Source: Cyclaneusma minus
Taxonomy: Eukaryota > Ascomycota > Leotiomycetes > Marthamycetales > Marthamycetaceae
Assembly: GCA_037179335.1 (NCBI GenBank)
Contig: JAKZHN010000025.1
Location: forward strand, 434,001 to 498,000
Length of the DNA: 64,000 bases
Direction: 5' to 3'
The stretch's first letter is position 1. Each line of letters begins with the position of its first letter. Below are positions 42,891-54,400 of this stretch, piece after piece. A program made the translations under genes and the position numbers. The notes beneath the pieces are model-generated. The model had not been told where the DNA came from. It did not search any database and saw only the letters and a program-made list of their open reading frames with translations.

Positions 42891-44688
42891 CTAATCATCC
42901 ATTCCGGGTCCAGGTCCGCCCTGGCGGCCCATCTGCCTCGCCTTGAGCAACTCGTCGCATAATAGCAGATTCGACGCAATTCCGGAGCTCGAAGCAATGC
43001 AGTTTCGGAGCACGCGGAAGGAGTCGTAGATGCCCTCCAGCACGGGGTCCATCGGTTCACCAGTAGTGAGATCCAGTCCGAAGTTGTTGCCCTCAGCATG
43101 CTCGTCTTGGAGAGCAGCCACTGCGTTGGGTTGTTAGCTATGTTCATCAACAACTTTAGAGATTCAACTTACATGAGTCCTGGATATCATGTCCAGCGTT
43201 TGCAGCCAGCGTCTTGGGGATAACCAGGAGAGCATCGGCGAAAGCTTGCACACCCCACTTGGCCTTACCCCTCACAGTCTTGCGGAATGCATCGCTGTTC
43301 AGGTGTGCAGCACAGGCGATTTGGAAAGCACCTGCTCCTGGAACAACACTTCCGTCAACAATCATGTTGTACACACTTCGCAGACCATCGCGAACGGCAT
43401 CGGTGATTTGCGTGATGGTGTGTTGGTTGGGTCCCTTGATGAGAAGGGTGACAGATTTCGGCTCCTTGACGTCCTCGATGAAGGTGTATTTCTCTTCTCC
43501 AAGCTGGTGCTCGTAAACCTTGCCAGCCCATCCAAGAACATCAGGAGTTAAGTCGTCGACACTGTTTTGTGCCGTGCCACCGCAAATCAGCTGCAATCTC
43601 TCCATGTTCCTTCGCTTCGCCCGTCTCAGTGCGAAGATGCCGTTCTTGACGAGGACATCGAGCGACAAGGGGTCGATACCCTTCTGGTTGATAATGACAA
43701 AACCCTTCTTGGGGTCATTACCGCAAACTTCCTTCTTCAGCTCCACAATCTTGCGTAGCTTCTCGTCAACAAATCTTCGCTCACTCTCAACCAGCTTGTC
43801 TCTTTGTTCCGCACTCGAGTAGTAGAACCCGGAGTTGATTTCAGACTTCTCGTACTCCAAGCTGACGTTCAAACTTAGGATGAAAGCATTTTCGACCTGC
43901 TTTGGCATATCGGGATGTCTTGCGCCGTGGTCCAGGGCAAGTCCTCGGATAAGCTGAGTCTCGGAAGCTGTGCGGTGCTGCATCTTCATAATCTCGACCA
44001 TGTGCAAATCGGGCTTCGCAGGAGCCTGGTAGATTGCCAGTACAGCATCAACGATATCCGGTGTAAGCTTGTTGGCCAGGGTAGCGTTCAGCTTCGTCGA
44101 GAGGGATGTCCTGGCCACGGAAAGAAGAAGTTCTCGGTCCACCTCCCTCTCAATCTTGAATTTGTCGAGGAATTCCAGAGCCTCGGCCTTTGCAATCTCG
44201 TAGCCATCGGTGATTATCCTGGGGTGTAATCCCTCCTGAATGTAGCGATCGGCCTGCTTCAAGAGCTCTCCAACAAGTAGAACGACAGAGGTGGTGCCGT
44301 CACCGCAGATGTCGTCTTGTGCTGTTGCTGCTCGGGCGATCATGACAGCGGTCGGGTTCTGGATTTGCATCTCTCGTAACAGGACATTTCCGTCTTTGGT
44401 GAGCTTGATCGAACCAGCTCCGTCAACCAACCTGGGGGGGCATATTAGCTTTCTGTGACATGCAATATAGTGAGCAGTATATCAACAGCACATCAACATA
44501 CATTTTGATGGTACCCAGTGGGCCCAAATTGGACTTCAGCACATCTTGCAGACCTTCACCAGCATTGATGTTGACTCTCAAAGCTTCACCACGTCTCTGG
44601 ATAGCATTAGAAGGTTGCCTTGGATACTTTCAGAGCTGAAACATACCCGCGATTCGGCCTTTGGGTTCAGAAGCTGTGCGGCAGACAT
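42891..44688 (-). CDS. CCT6: T-complex protein 1 subunit zeta (CCT6)
   Basis: Four exons, 44647-44688, 44502-44596, 43173-44431 and 42891-43120, with introns of 50, 70 and 52 nt, give 541 residues, the normal length. The protein begins MSAAQLLNPKAESR and continues RRGEALRVNINAGEGLQDV. The group II chaperonin ATP site is present (LGPLGTIKMLVDGAGSIKLT, DGNVLLREM, GDGTTSVVLLVGELLKQA), as is CGGTAQNSVDDL, typical of the zeta subunit. It is part of the cytosolic eight-subunit ring that folds actin, tubulin and WD-repeat proteins such as APC/C activators. The 323-bp spacer to the divergent PCYOX gene probably holds both promoters. Confidence 0.97.
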
Positions 44689-45011
44689 CTTGGGATATCT
44701 AGAGGCAGAGGTAGGTGAGAGGAGATGGGCGGGGTGGTTATCTCAAGCTGTAGCCTCGCAGCCAGAAGCTCTGTCCTGAGAAATTCTGAGAATGCGCGCT
44801 TGACCGCGATGCGCTAAGGCCACTAGCGTAGACTTACTCCAGCCTTGACGGCGAGGCTGCACCCGAGAGCGAGGGACAAAGGCCGGCGTCGTCAGCGCGA
44901 GACAACATCAAGACCTCAACTCTCCTTCAAGCTTCAATACATGGGCCGTTCCTCATTCAACTCACTGCCAATGTGAACTGCCTTTGGGCAATTTTAATCT
45001 GATTCTCCACG
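44689..45011. promoter_or_regulatory. Divergent promoter region CCT6 / PCYOX
   Basis: 323 bp between opposed ATGs. GC-rich near the middle; no TATA box seen. Confidence 0.5.
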
Positions 45012-46935
45012 ATGGCCGGCCTCGGGAGATTAAGCTCATCCCGAATCCTCACGATACTCGCCGCCCTTTGCCTCGTCCTTGGCAGCTGGGTCGCCGGTCT
45101 CTGGCCATTCCAAGAATCATCATCATCCGCCCCTGTTGTTGGTCCCAGCCATTCATTCGTACCTCTGAAGGACCACGATGTCAAGCAGGTCGCCATCATA
45201 GGTATTTTCGATTTTCGTTTCACATAGGAGTGGCGAATTCTTTTCGTGTTTGGCGAGTTGTGGTTCTTTTCTTACTTTCCACAGGAGCTGGTCCTGGTGG
45301 ATCATCCACGGCATATCACCTCAATAAGTTCGCAGCAGCGAATGGGTTGAAGCTGAACATCACCGTTTTCGAAAGGTCAGACTATGTTGGAGGCCGATCT
45401 ACAACGGTAAATGCCTGGGATGATCCTTCATTCCCAGTCGAGCTTGGAGCAAGTATCTTTGTTGAAATCAACACCATCCTCAAAAATGCAGCAGAAGAGT
45501 TCGGTCTTGATACCGGAGGAGAACCAGGAGAGGAAAGCTCGGAAAAGCTCGGCATATGGGATGGCGATGAGCTAGTTTTCACCCAAAAGTCCAGCAATTG
45601 GGCATGGTGGGATATCACCAAGATCCTCTGGAGATATGGCATTGCCCCTATCCGCACTAACAATCTGATGAAATCCACTGTAGGGAAGTTCCTCAAGCTC
45701 TACGAAGCACCGTTCTTCCCTTTCCGATCTCTGTCTGACAGAGTACTTGAGTTGGATCTTCTTGATGCGGTCACGACCAGTGGAGAAGATTTCCTTGCAA
45801 AGAACAAGATCGGCCATCCTTTTTCAACACACATCATACAAGCGAGTACACGAGTCAACTACGGCCAGAACCTTGGCTTGATCCATGGTGTTGAGACTAT
45901 GGTGTGCATGGCGATCCAAGGCACCATGCAGATCAGAGGCGGGAACTGGCAAATCTTTGATCGCTTCATCAAGGCTTCCGGCGCAGCTTTACGTCTGAAG
46001 ACGACCGTCAGCGGCATCAAAAGTAACGACGGCAAATACACGCTCAGCAGTATTACAGAGCCGTCTGCCGAAGCAATGGAAGGCACTTTGACCTCCAGCC
46101 AAGATTTCGATACTGTTGTTCTCGCGGCACCCTTTCAATTTGCAGAACTTGATATCGAACACCCAAGCATCGAGAAGACGCCCGATGAAATTCCCTATGT
46201 AACACTCCACGTCACTCTTTTTACTTCACCGCTCAAGTTGAGTCCTGTGAAATGGAATTTGCACGCAGAAGCTGATGGTCCTGACACCGTTCTTACAACA
46301 CTTGCTCCAGCAGATGCCGCGTACGGCAAGAGGCCGGACGGTGTGGGCAAGGCTGGCTTCTGGTCTATCAGTACTTTGAGGACGGTCGTTAATCCCAAAA
46401 CTGGGCTCAAGGAGTTCGTGTACAAGGTATTCTCTCCTGAGAAGGTTGACTCGAAGTTCCTCTCCGAGATACTCGGAGCCCCCGGTATGTTCTTAATCCA
46501 TGGTTATTTCATGCCCTGTAAAGATGAGAAGAAGCTCATTCATCCCATTTCGCAGCGAAAGTCGCTTCGGGGAGGATGCAGATCTTTTTTTTTCTGTCGC
46601 TTTACCGAGCCTTACACTTTACTGACAATACTACCCTAGTTGTTGATGACGCAGAGAAACTCAAGGAAGGAAACAACGAGTTCATCTCATGGTATTACCC
46701 TCACGTATGGAAGTCATACCCCTACGAATACCCTCGCGTCACATTTGAAGACATTGAACTTGCGCCCGGCCTTTATTACACCAGCGGTATCGAGAGCTTC
46801 ATCAGCACGATGGAAACTAGCAGTCTGATGGGGATGAATGTCGCAAAGCTCATTGTCGATGATTATGTTGAGACCTTGAACGCTACAGTACCTGGATACT
46901 CAATGGAATTTCAGAGAGAGCAGGAGCTGGCCTGA
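45012..46935 (+). CDS. Prenylcysteine oxidase/lyase family FAD enzyme
   Basis: Exons 45012-45201, 45285-46484 and 46640-46935 (introns 83 and 155 nt) give 561 residues. Residues 8-30 form a hydrophobic signal or anchor (ILTILAALCLVLGSWVAGLW). At about residue 60, VAIIGAGPGGSSTAYHL is the FAD-binding Rossmann motif, followed by ERSDYVGGRSTTV. The substrate-domain match includes VNYGQNLGLIHGVETMV and the C-terminal ISWYYPHVWKSYPYEYPR, both characteristic of PCYOX1. The enzyme cleaves the thioether of prenylcysteine released when prenylated proteins such as fungal pheromone or Ras are degraded, in an endosomal/vacuolar compartment. The function is known for the animal enzyme and inferred here. 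Confidence 0.92.
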
Positions 46936-47512
46936 TGGATTGGCAGCATATGGAATAAGTACCTAGCCGCCAAAGAACCATCACCTGTTAACCCGTCCGC
47001 ACCGCGAGGCTGAAAAGTCGCGGTTCCATCCCATTAACCGTTGAAATTCATGCAGACCGTCTGACAGGCCGATGGATCTCGTCCCCGCCTCCCGTATCGC
47101 AAAAACCGCTTGATGTAGCACACCCGGGTTTCTTCAAGGACATCTTTGGTGGGATTTACGGAGTTATCGAGACTCCGCCGTCAGCTGAAAGGCTGTGCAG
47201 CAGCAAAGGCTAGGCAGTCAATGGTTATGAATAACTGTCCAATTGCAAACTTTCATGCATATCGCCTGACTTGGTGTGGCTGCAGGTTTTGTATTGCTAT
47301 TCGCTGCGTTCCAAGTTCTTCCCGGAAGCGTTCGGGGGCCAAAAATATTAGCAGCCTATGTCGTGCTTGGAATCCCCCGCCCACCTGTTAACTGCTTACA
47401 CATTTAGAGGAATTGAAGCCTTGCCTGATCCCATAGCGGTTTCTTCTCCCTCCTTCATCTTCCTTCAATTTCCTACTTCGACTTATCACACTCGCTCTGA
47501 ATCTTGTTTACG
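46936..47512. other. Intergenic region, PCYOX to membrane protein
   Basis: A 3' UTR plus the promoter of the next gene. No feature recognised. Confidence 0.4.
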
Positions 47513-50294
47513 ATGGCATCCCCCGATCCTAATAGCCACGATAGTCTCCTACAAACTCCAACGGACAGTCCTGCTCAAGGCTTGTACTCTCATCCACAGA
47601 CGCCAGTCACCCCGAGACTTTCTGATCCAAGCGTTCCGTCTCCGGTATCGAGGAGAAGCAGCGATACTGCAACAGGGGAGCTCTCTTCTTTCCCTGATTT
47701 ATTCCCAGCGTTGGGCCCGTCCCCGGTTTCCAGGAGAGCGAGCAGCGATGCCACTAGGAACGACACTTCTTCCGTTCTCGAGCAGGCACCGACGAATGCT
47801 CCGTCTCCAGCTGAGAGGGTTGAAGATGCTTGTGTGGCAGGAGGAACTTCTGCTCATCACCTAGCCCCTCCGAGTTTTCTATCGTCAACGACTAGAGCCA
47901 GTAGCCGAACTGCAGTTAACGACACCGATTTGGAGGACTCTAACCCACCAGATAATCCTCGCGAACGGCTCATTCAAGAGAACACCACACCATCCACGGG
48001 ACAGGAGGACGACAGATATGTCAAGTGGGGAATTGGATGGAAGACACCTTCGCTTATAGCTCTATGGGCGCTTGCCGGGATCACCTTCGCCATCATGCAT
48101 CATCTCTACTACCGCTCCCTCCATGGAGAAAAGGCTGGCTCCTCCTCGCGCCAAAACTGGTCCATCCGAATCGGAACCGCCTTCGCATTCTTGGTTGTTG
48201 CAAGCCTGCGAGCAGCATGTGACGTCGCCTATAAGCAATATATCTGGACGCTGTTCAAGCGGAAATCGTACTCACTTGACAGTCTCGACAAGCTATTCTC
48301 TCTCACTTCTGACCCTTTGGCATTCCTATCATGGAGTCTTATAAGGCATGCCAAATTTGCTATGCTTGTTGGTTTAGTCTGCTGGTGAGTAAAGCCTTCT
48401 GGCCCTTTGAGAGTTTAGTCCAGAAACTCACCTCTAACTTTTTCTCAGGTGCTTGTCACTAGCCGGACTCACCCCCCCGGCTACCCTTTCTGTCGTTGAA
48501 GGACTCAACAATGAGACTATTTCTGTATCGTGGGATCTACCGGATTGGGATTCCTTGAACTTCGTCATCGATGAGAACATTGCTGCCAAACCAAGCCCGG
48601 AAGTCCTCCGGATTGCAACTCTCGCCGCTGAATCCATGGCCATTGTTCCACTCGCGCCGCCAGCTGCAAACTCTTCATTCAATGTGCAATTCTTTGGACC
48701 CACTTTGCAATGCTCGATTGCCAACAGCACTCAGCAACAAGGCTTTGACCTCTATAAAAGTCGCCTGGCAAACGATACGTTGATGGGTGTTGTCAAGTCA
48801 ACTTTCGAGTCTCACAACCTCACATGGAGTAGCAACGCGCTATGGGGCATAAGTCCAGCGCCACTCATGATTGAATACTCGGCTTTCTCACCTATGTCAG
48901 GGGAGAGAGGCTGGCTCTCACCCGAGTCCACCTATATCGATGGAAATGAACTGCCAAAGATTGACGAGTTCAACAACTGGCTGGTAGAGCCACCCTCATA
49001 TAACCCAGGTAACATCCTCAACCCTTCATGGAGCATTCCCGTTACGCAGCAATTATGGGTGCAAACCGCCGACCAGTCCATAGTCTGCATCCAGAACAAC
49101 GCATCGTTTGAAGTTGAGCTGGAATTTGTGAATTCTGTTCAGACCACCGCCAATTACAAAATCTCGAAAGCCGAGCCCTTTTGGGTACCTCTGGCTGACG
49201 ATTATCAAGAGACCGAAGATCTCTCGAACGCTTCCTTCAACCAGTCCTCAATCAACTCATATGTCGTGACGTATTTGGCCATTTCAAGTTTCCTGAATGG
49301 AAATGTGTCCACGACGTTGATGGCGCCCAACGGAACTGCTGATGCGTACGGCTATAACATAACATATGATGGAAACGTGACGATCTACGATGAATCGAGC
49401 AAGATATTTCAAACTGGGTTGATTGCATGTGATGAATTTATAAATGGATATGTGAGTTCGGTACTCTTCCTTGCCCTGGTGCTCTTAGAACAAAACAATG
49501 AACAGTCACAGTCGTTGCTAGACGCTGGTTCGTACTTAGGATGTTTTTCGCTTTAACATCTTCTAATTTAGCTGATTATAGTGGAATGGAGACAATGCCA
49601 TTGGCAGCGGGGACGAAGGACCAGCACCCTGGCAAAACTCGACTTCAACATACTACTCGGGCTTTTCGAGTTACCTGCCCACATCAGAGCATTTTCAAAA
49701 CATATCCAATGACTTATTTACAGAGCCATCATGGATGTGCCGGAACCGAACTCTCCTCCGAGCAATCGAAGATCTAGCAAACAATATCACCATAAGCCTG
49801 CTTAGCTCCAAAAGCTTAACGTTAGTTCACCACATCTCCTCGTTTTCCCATCTGATCAGCAACACAGAAAACCAAACGCAACCACCATCATGGTGAAGAC
49901 TTTTACCACCCAGAATATCTACCAATACGACAGTTTCAACCTTATCCTCTCCTACAGCATTGCCACCTTCTTTACCCTCGTTTGCGCCAGCGTCGGCTTT
50001 TTTGCCCTCCGCTTTAACGGCGTAGCACATAGCACCGACTTCTCAGCCATGATTGCCACAACGCGCAACCACGAACTGGACGAGGTCTCCCGCGGCCACT
50101 CGCTAGGTGCACTGCCCTTGGAAAAGACTAGCATGCGTCTCCGCTTCGGAGAACTTGTAGCTAATGGGGAGAAAGAGCGAAGGACTGTGAGTGCTGGTCA
50201 GTGGTCTGGTGCTACCAGTTCCACTGGTAGACATATTGGGTTTGGGGACGCTAAGAACGTTGCGAGGCTGAGGAAGGGCGGGAAGTATGTTTGA
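47513..50294 (+). CDS. Multi-pass fungal membrane protein, function unknown
   Basis: Four exons, 47513-48384, 48449-49451, 49582-49820 and 49868-50294, all in phase, give 846 residues. The frame reaches back to a TTG at 47504, but MASPDPNSHDS is the first ATG. The N-terminal 165 residues are disordered and contain a duplicated PSPVSRRSSD / PSPVSRRASSD motif. Membrane helices follow at about residues 182-204, 224-245 and 280-300. Next comes a long extracytosolic domain with many N-x-S/T sites (NNETIS, NSSFN, NDTLM, NLTWS, NASFN), then a last helix, LILSYSIATFFTLVCASVGFF, and a cytosolic tail. This layout is common among uncharacterised Pezizomycotina membrane proteins. No catalytic motif was seen. 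Confidence 0.85.
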
Positions 50295-51026
50295 GAAGGG
50301 ACTGTGATGGAAGCGCAGCGTGCTACTGAGTATGGCAAGGTTGGACAATATGGATGGGACGGTTTTTGATTTCACTCTGCTGCGTTTTGGAAATCGGTTT
50401 GGTTCTTGGTAGGGCGTTTGAATGGATTCGTACCGATTGGGATATGATAATATCGTACATGAGAGCCTTGCATCCTGATAGTTACCGATCCCTATTGGTC
50501 GTGATCATCTCGCCTAACGCTGAGAAAGCAGAGTCGAGGGGCAACACGAATTAATGGGCATCAGGTGGATCTTGGAAAACTGCAAATCAAGTTGTCGTTT
50601 CACTCGTTGAAATCATGCCTACTTGACTGTATGCGCTGCGGCTGCGCAAAATAAAAATAACAAAGATCTTTCTTCCCCCTCCTACCCATTCCTCACACGT
50701 GACTGGCCAGCTGGGTAGCTGTCAGCTGGGCCCTGAATGCGCCAAACAAATTTCTTTTTCTAAAAAAACCGGGCAAAAAAAGCTCCTACTTTGTCTGCAC
50801 AAAGATGAGAACCATGAAGCCGACGACATTTGGCAAACTTTCTTCTCTTTTTGGCTTCGGATTCGAATCATGAAGTCTTCATACACTTTGAGTTAACATA
50901 TTCAGAAGAAGAGAGCAAGCTGCACTATGCATGCTGGCCAGTGACCAGTCTAATCCTCAGAACACCAAGCCAAAAAAAAAAAAATCCGGAGCGAAAAAAA
51001 AAAGGCAAAAAAAGGGGGTTTTGGGC
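50295..51026. other. Intergenic region with A-rich tracts
   Basis: Includes runs of A at about 50764, 50973-50985 and 50995-51013. The last run reads as T-runs downstream of the tRNA-like locus on the minus strand. Confidence 0.45.
51007..51013 (-). terminator. Pol III T-run terminator of the tRNA-like locus
   Basis: Seven consecutive T on the minus strand directly downstream of the tRNA-like sequence, followed by two further T-runs. Confidence 0.5.
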
Positions 51027-51126
51027 TGCTCAACCCGGGAGTTGAACCCGGGTTAATCGAAGGCCGAACATGCAAATACGCAATTTACACAGAGCCCTAT
51101 TAACTATACCCTTAGACCATCTGACC
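51027..51126 (-). tRNA. tRNA-like pol III locus, degenerate or intron-containing
   Basis: On the minus strand an A box TGGTCTAAGGG (51109-51119) and a B box GGTTCAACTCC (51038-51048) are correctly ordered. The T arm is a perfect CCGGG stem around TTCAACT. A T7 run 14 bases past the 3' end (51007-51013) would terminate pol III. The 100-nt span suggests an intron of roughly 20-25 nt. However, the acceptor stem GGTCAGA/GTTGAGC pairs at only about five of seven positions, the D stem is poor, and I cannot assign an anticodon with confidence. It is either a tRNA pseudogene or an unusual tRNA. Confidence 0.45.
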
Positions 51127-51486
51127 TGTCCAGAGCAAATAGTTAATTTAGTTGAAAGTGGACGCGACTTTCCGATCTATATGCTTCCTTTCAAGGTCTG
51201 CCTCGAGTTCCGGCGGCAGCACTACTCCAAGTCGCCCATTTGACAATAGTAGGATCCATGGGAATTCCTATATGAGGCACCTGGCGTGCGTTGAATCCGA
51301 ACTTTTCAGCACACACGCCATTCCTTCTGCCCTTAAGGATTATCTTTACACAATACTCCAGCCTAATTTAGATACCAAACACGCTCCTCTCACATGCACC
51401 ATAACCCCCATAACCTCATAAAAAGCCTCCTCTATTGACACTACACTACCTCACACCCACAACTCCCCAGCCCCCGCCCCCCAAAA

Positions 51487-54400
51487 CTACCTCTCCTCCT
51501 CCCCCTCCGCCCTCATCCAAACCGCCGTCTTCAACCTATCCACCACCTCCCTCCTAATCCACATCATCTCCCTCCCCTCCCCCTGCATCTTATCCGCCCA
51601 CTCAAACAACATCCTCAGGCCCAACAACCGATCTCTCTTCCCACTCTCCAAACTAGCCTTCTCCAGCACCAACCGTGCATCGACCACCGTGCCCTCCATA
51701 CCCACCTGCATCAATCCCCCAGACCCGTTATCCGGCGGCAAAACTAGTGCTCTCTCGGCCTTACTCAGCATCCCAAATGCCGGAAGTTCAAAGATCCACT
51801 CCAGCGGATGTCGTGCCGTCGACGAATTATCATTAAGCGCCTGCAACGTAGCCTGGAACGCCGACGTTTTCGAATCATGCGGCGGACGCCGTCTTACAAA
51901 GATCGTCTGCGTAGCCTTAAAACTAGCAAGATGCGCAGCATTATTAGCAAAATCTAACAAAACGTTCCAGTATTCCGGACTGTCGGTGGTGACGGATTTG
52001 GTTTCTCTGAGATCGGGGAGGAGACAGGGGGCGTGGTGGTGGGTTTGCTGGCCTTGCAGGTTGGTGACGATGAGGGGGATGGAGATGGGGCGGTTGGTGT
52101 CGATGTCGCGGACGACGAGGCAGCGGGGCTCGGTGGCGAGGACCCAGAAGTGGCGGAAGGCTTGGAGATGGCATTTGTTGTCGAGGATGTTGGTGGGGAA
52201 GAGGGGGTAGAAGGCGACGACGAGGGATGCGATGGCGATGTTTGAGGTTCCGAATGTGTGCGTGCCGCCGCCTAGGAATAGGGCTCCGATGGCTAGGTGG
52301 GCTGCTAAGTGGCTTCCGTATGTAGTGTTGGGATCGCTGCGACCGTGCATTGCGCGAAGACGTCGGAAGGTGGGTATATCTCCTCTTCCTGCCATGACTG
52401 TAGCCGCGGAAAGGGCAATCAGGTCTTGACAGTTCCGTACAGTGCTCCTCGTCAATTGCTGGTCGTAGTTTCTTGCAGGCAAAGAACATATTCTCATCAT
52501 CTGATCCAGATAGTGTAACAACAAGTCACGGACTTGGATCGACCCTGAGCCAGCATGGCGGAGAGCAATACTGAAGCAAAGTCCAGTAAGGATATGGTAG
52601 AAAGCCATGTCTTCACTTGACAGTTTTCGAACGCTTTTAAGTGTGCTCCGTGCCTGATATGCGTCTGGCAGGTTGGACTGGACCCATTCTGGAGTAGCAT
52701 CAATCTCATTCCACATAATGAGATGCTTGGCGATAGTCCGGAGCATAAAGATGTCCGGTCTGACATAGTCGAATTGTTGAATAGAAGGAGGAACATCGAT
52801 CTTTCGCGCCAGCACTTGGTCTTCTGATTTCATGTAAATCAGTGCTGTAGCAACAACTGCTGCTGCAGTCGTTTTGTCAAGTACATGGACAAGGGTGACT
52901 TTCTTCGTCCCGACAGCAAGACGTGTGAGCCTATCCATGAGCTTCATATCTTGCAAACCTTTGAGATCTGTGCCCTTGCCCAGATTGATGAAACCCAGGG
53001 CGAAACCGGCTGCGAGTCGGTAGCCTTCATTCCTGAGAGGCTCTTCTTCCAGCTCTGGATCGAGGTGCTCTATTTCGGATAGCATGATCTCGCTCATACG
53101 TCGATGTTGCGTATTAGCATAGAGCAGGCCGATTCCCATGATACCTGTGGTCTGTGTCAACGGAGATAGATTGAGCTCCGCTGCGCCGGGTGGCAGCATC
53201 CTCGTCACGTGGACAGAGAGCAGTCGGGTGATTAGGGAATCCATGGTTCCGAGAAAACTAGCGGCTAGTCCAAGTAGGAGGCCGATGGAAGTCATCGTAT
53301 GTTTTGGTGTGAGATATTTGAAGGCAACCCATTTTGCAATCGACTTGAGGTGCCCATTGAGACCCAACGCAAGAAGAAACCCCGCGTGTCGATTGGTGAG
53401 TTCTGGTGGTTTATTGTAGAGGATCCACGACGTGTCGATGCCCTTGGTGGCTCTCGAGATGCTCAGACCGGCAGACACCCCGGAATGGAAGAATGCCCAG
53501 CATACCTTTTCCTCAGTAAATAGGTTCTTGTCGACTCCAACTGTAGTGTTTGTTGGTTTCATAACAACATGGAGGTTGAAGCCACTAATTGGAAATCTTT
53601 CGGTTAGGAGTGGAACGCGGGCACTGAAGTTCAACAGCCCACGCCCTGACGGAATGGCCAATGTTCGGTATGCTAGGAGATGCACATATTCTTTCTGCGC
53701 CTCGAGAATATCCGATTCAGACCAGTGAGCTTCTGTGCGAATTCTCTCGACTGTTGGTCTGTTGGTATTTAGGATCTTTGAAGCCTCGCCAACTCTCCTG
53801 TCATCCTTGAAGATCAAACGAGTAACAGACTGTCGGTCGACTTCTGCCGAGCCATCAAATGCTCCCACGCTGGCAGAATCATTCGTGGATAGACAAATAG
53901 TGCCTACATCCATGCTAGCTGTATGGGTCGGTGCCTAGAATATGTAAGCATAAGACTTCGAGATCACTGTAAATTGGAACATACTAGAAGTGATGAAGAC
54001 GGGAAGGTGATTCGCTTCTCAGGGTAGAGCAGTGCATTCACATCTTCCCGTCCAATGAGACTCAGCAATGCCTTGTCCCAGTTTGTTGGTGGCGCATTCT
54101 GACATTCACCAATCGCTTCTCGTAACGGAGTAACAACCGCCTCGGGTAGCGTATCAAGTACACTCGAGTCGAAACCTTTTGAGAAGAGAAGCTCCACAAA
54201 TTCAGGTGATGAGAGTTTCGGCTCGATTGCGTGGAACAACTCAGCAAACATTGTAGTTCGGGGTGTGAGTTTAGTCCATGATTCTTCCCGTTTGACTGAG
54301 CGGTCTTTCCTGCCCAGGCCTTTTGTCGCGATGTCTCGGATTGTCAGGAACGGAGTTGGAGACATCGACACAAGGCCAACCTGTACCCAGTCGAGGGCTG

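Noticed and set aside
51944..52489. A 181-codon minus-strand frame rich in Arg, His and Pro within the APC1 gene.
   Set aside because: It is an alternative-frame shadow of the APC1 third exon; the composition reflects GC-rich codons of the real frame.
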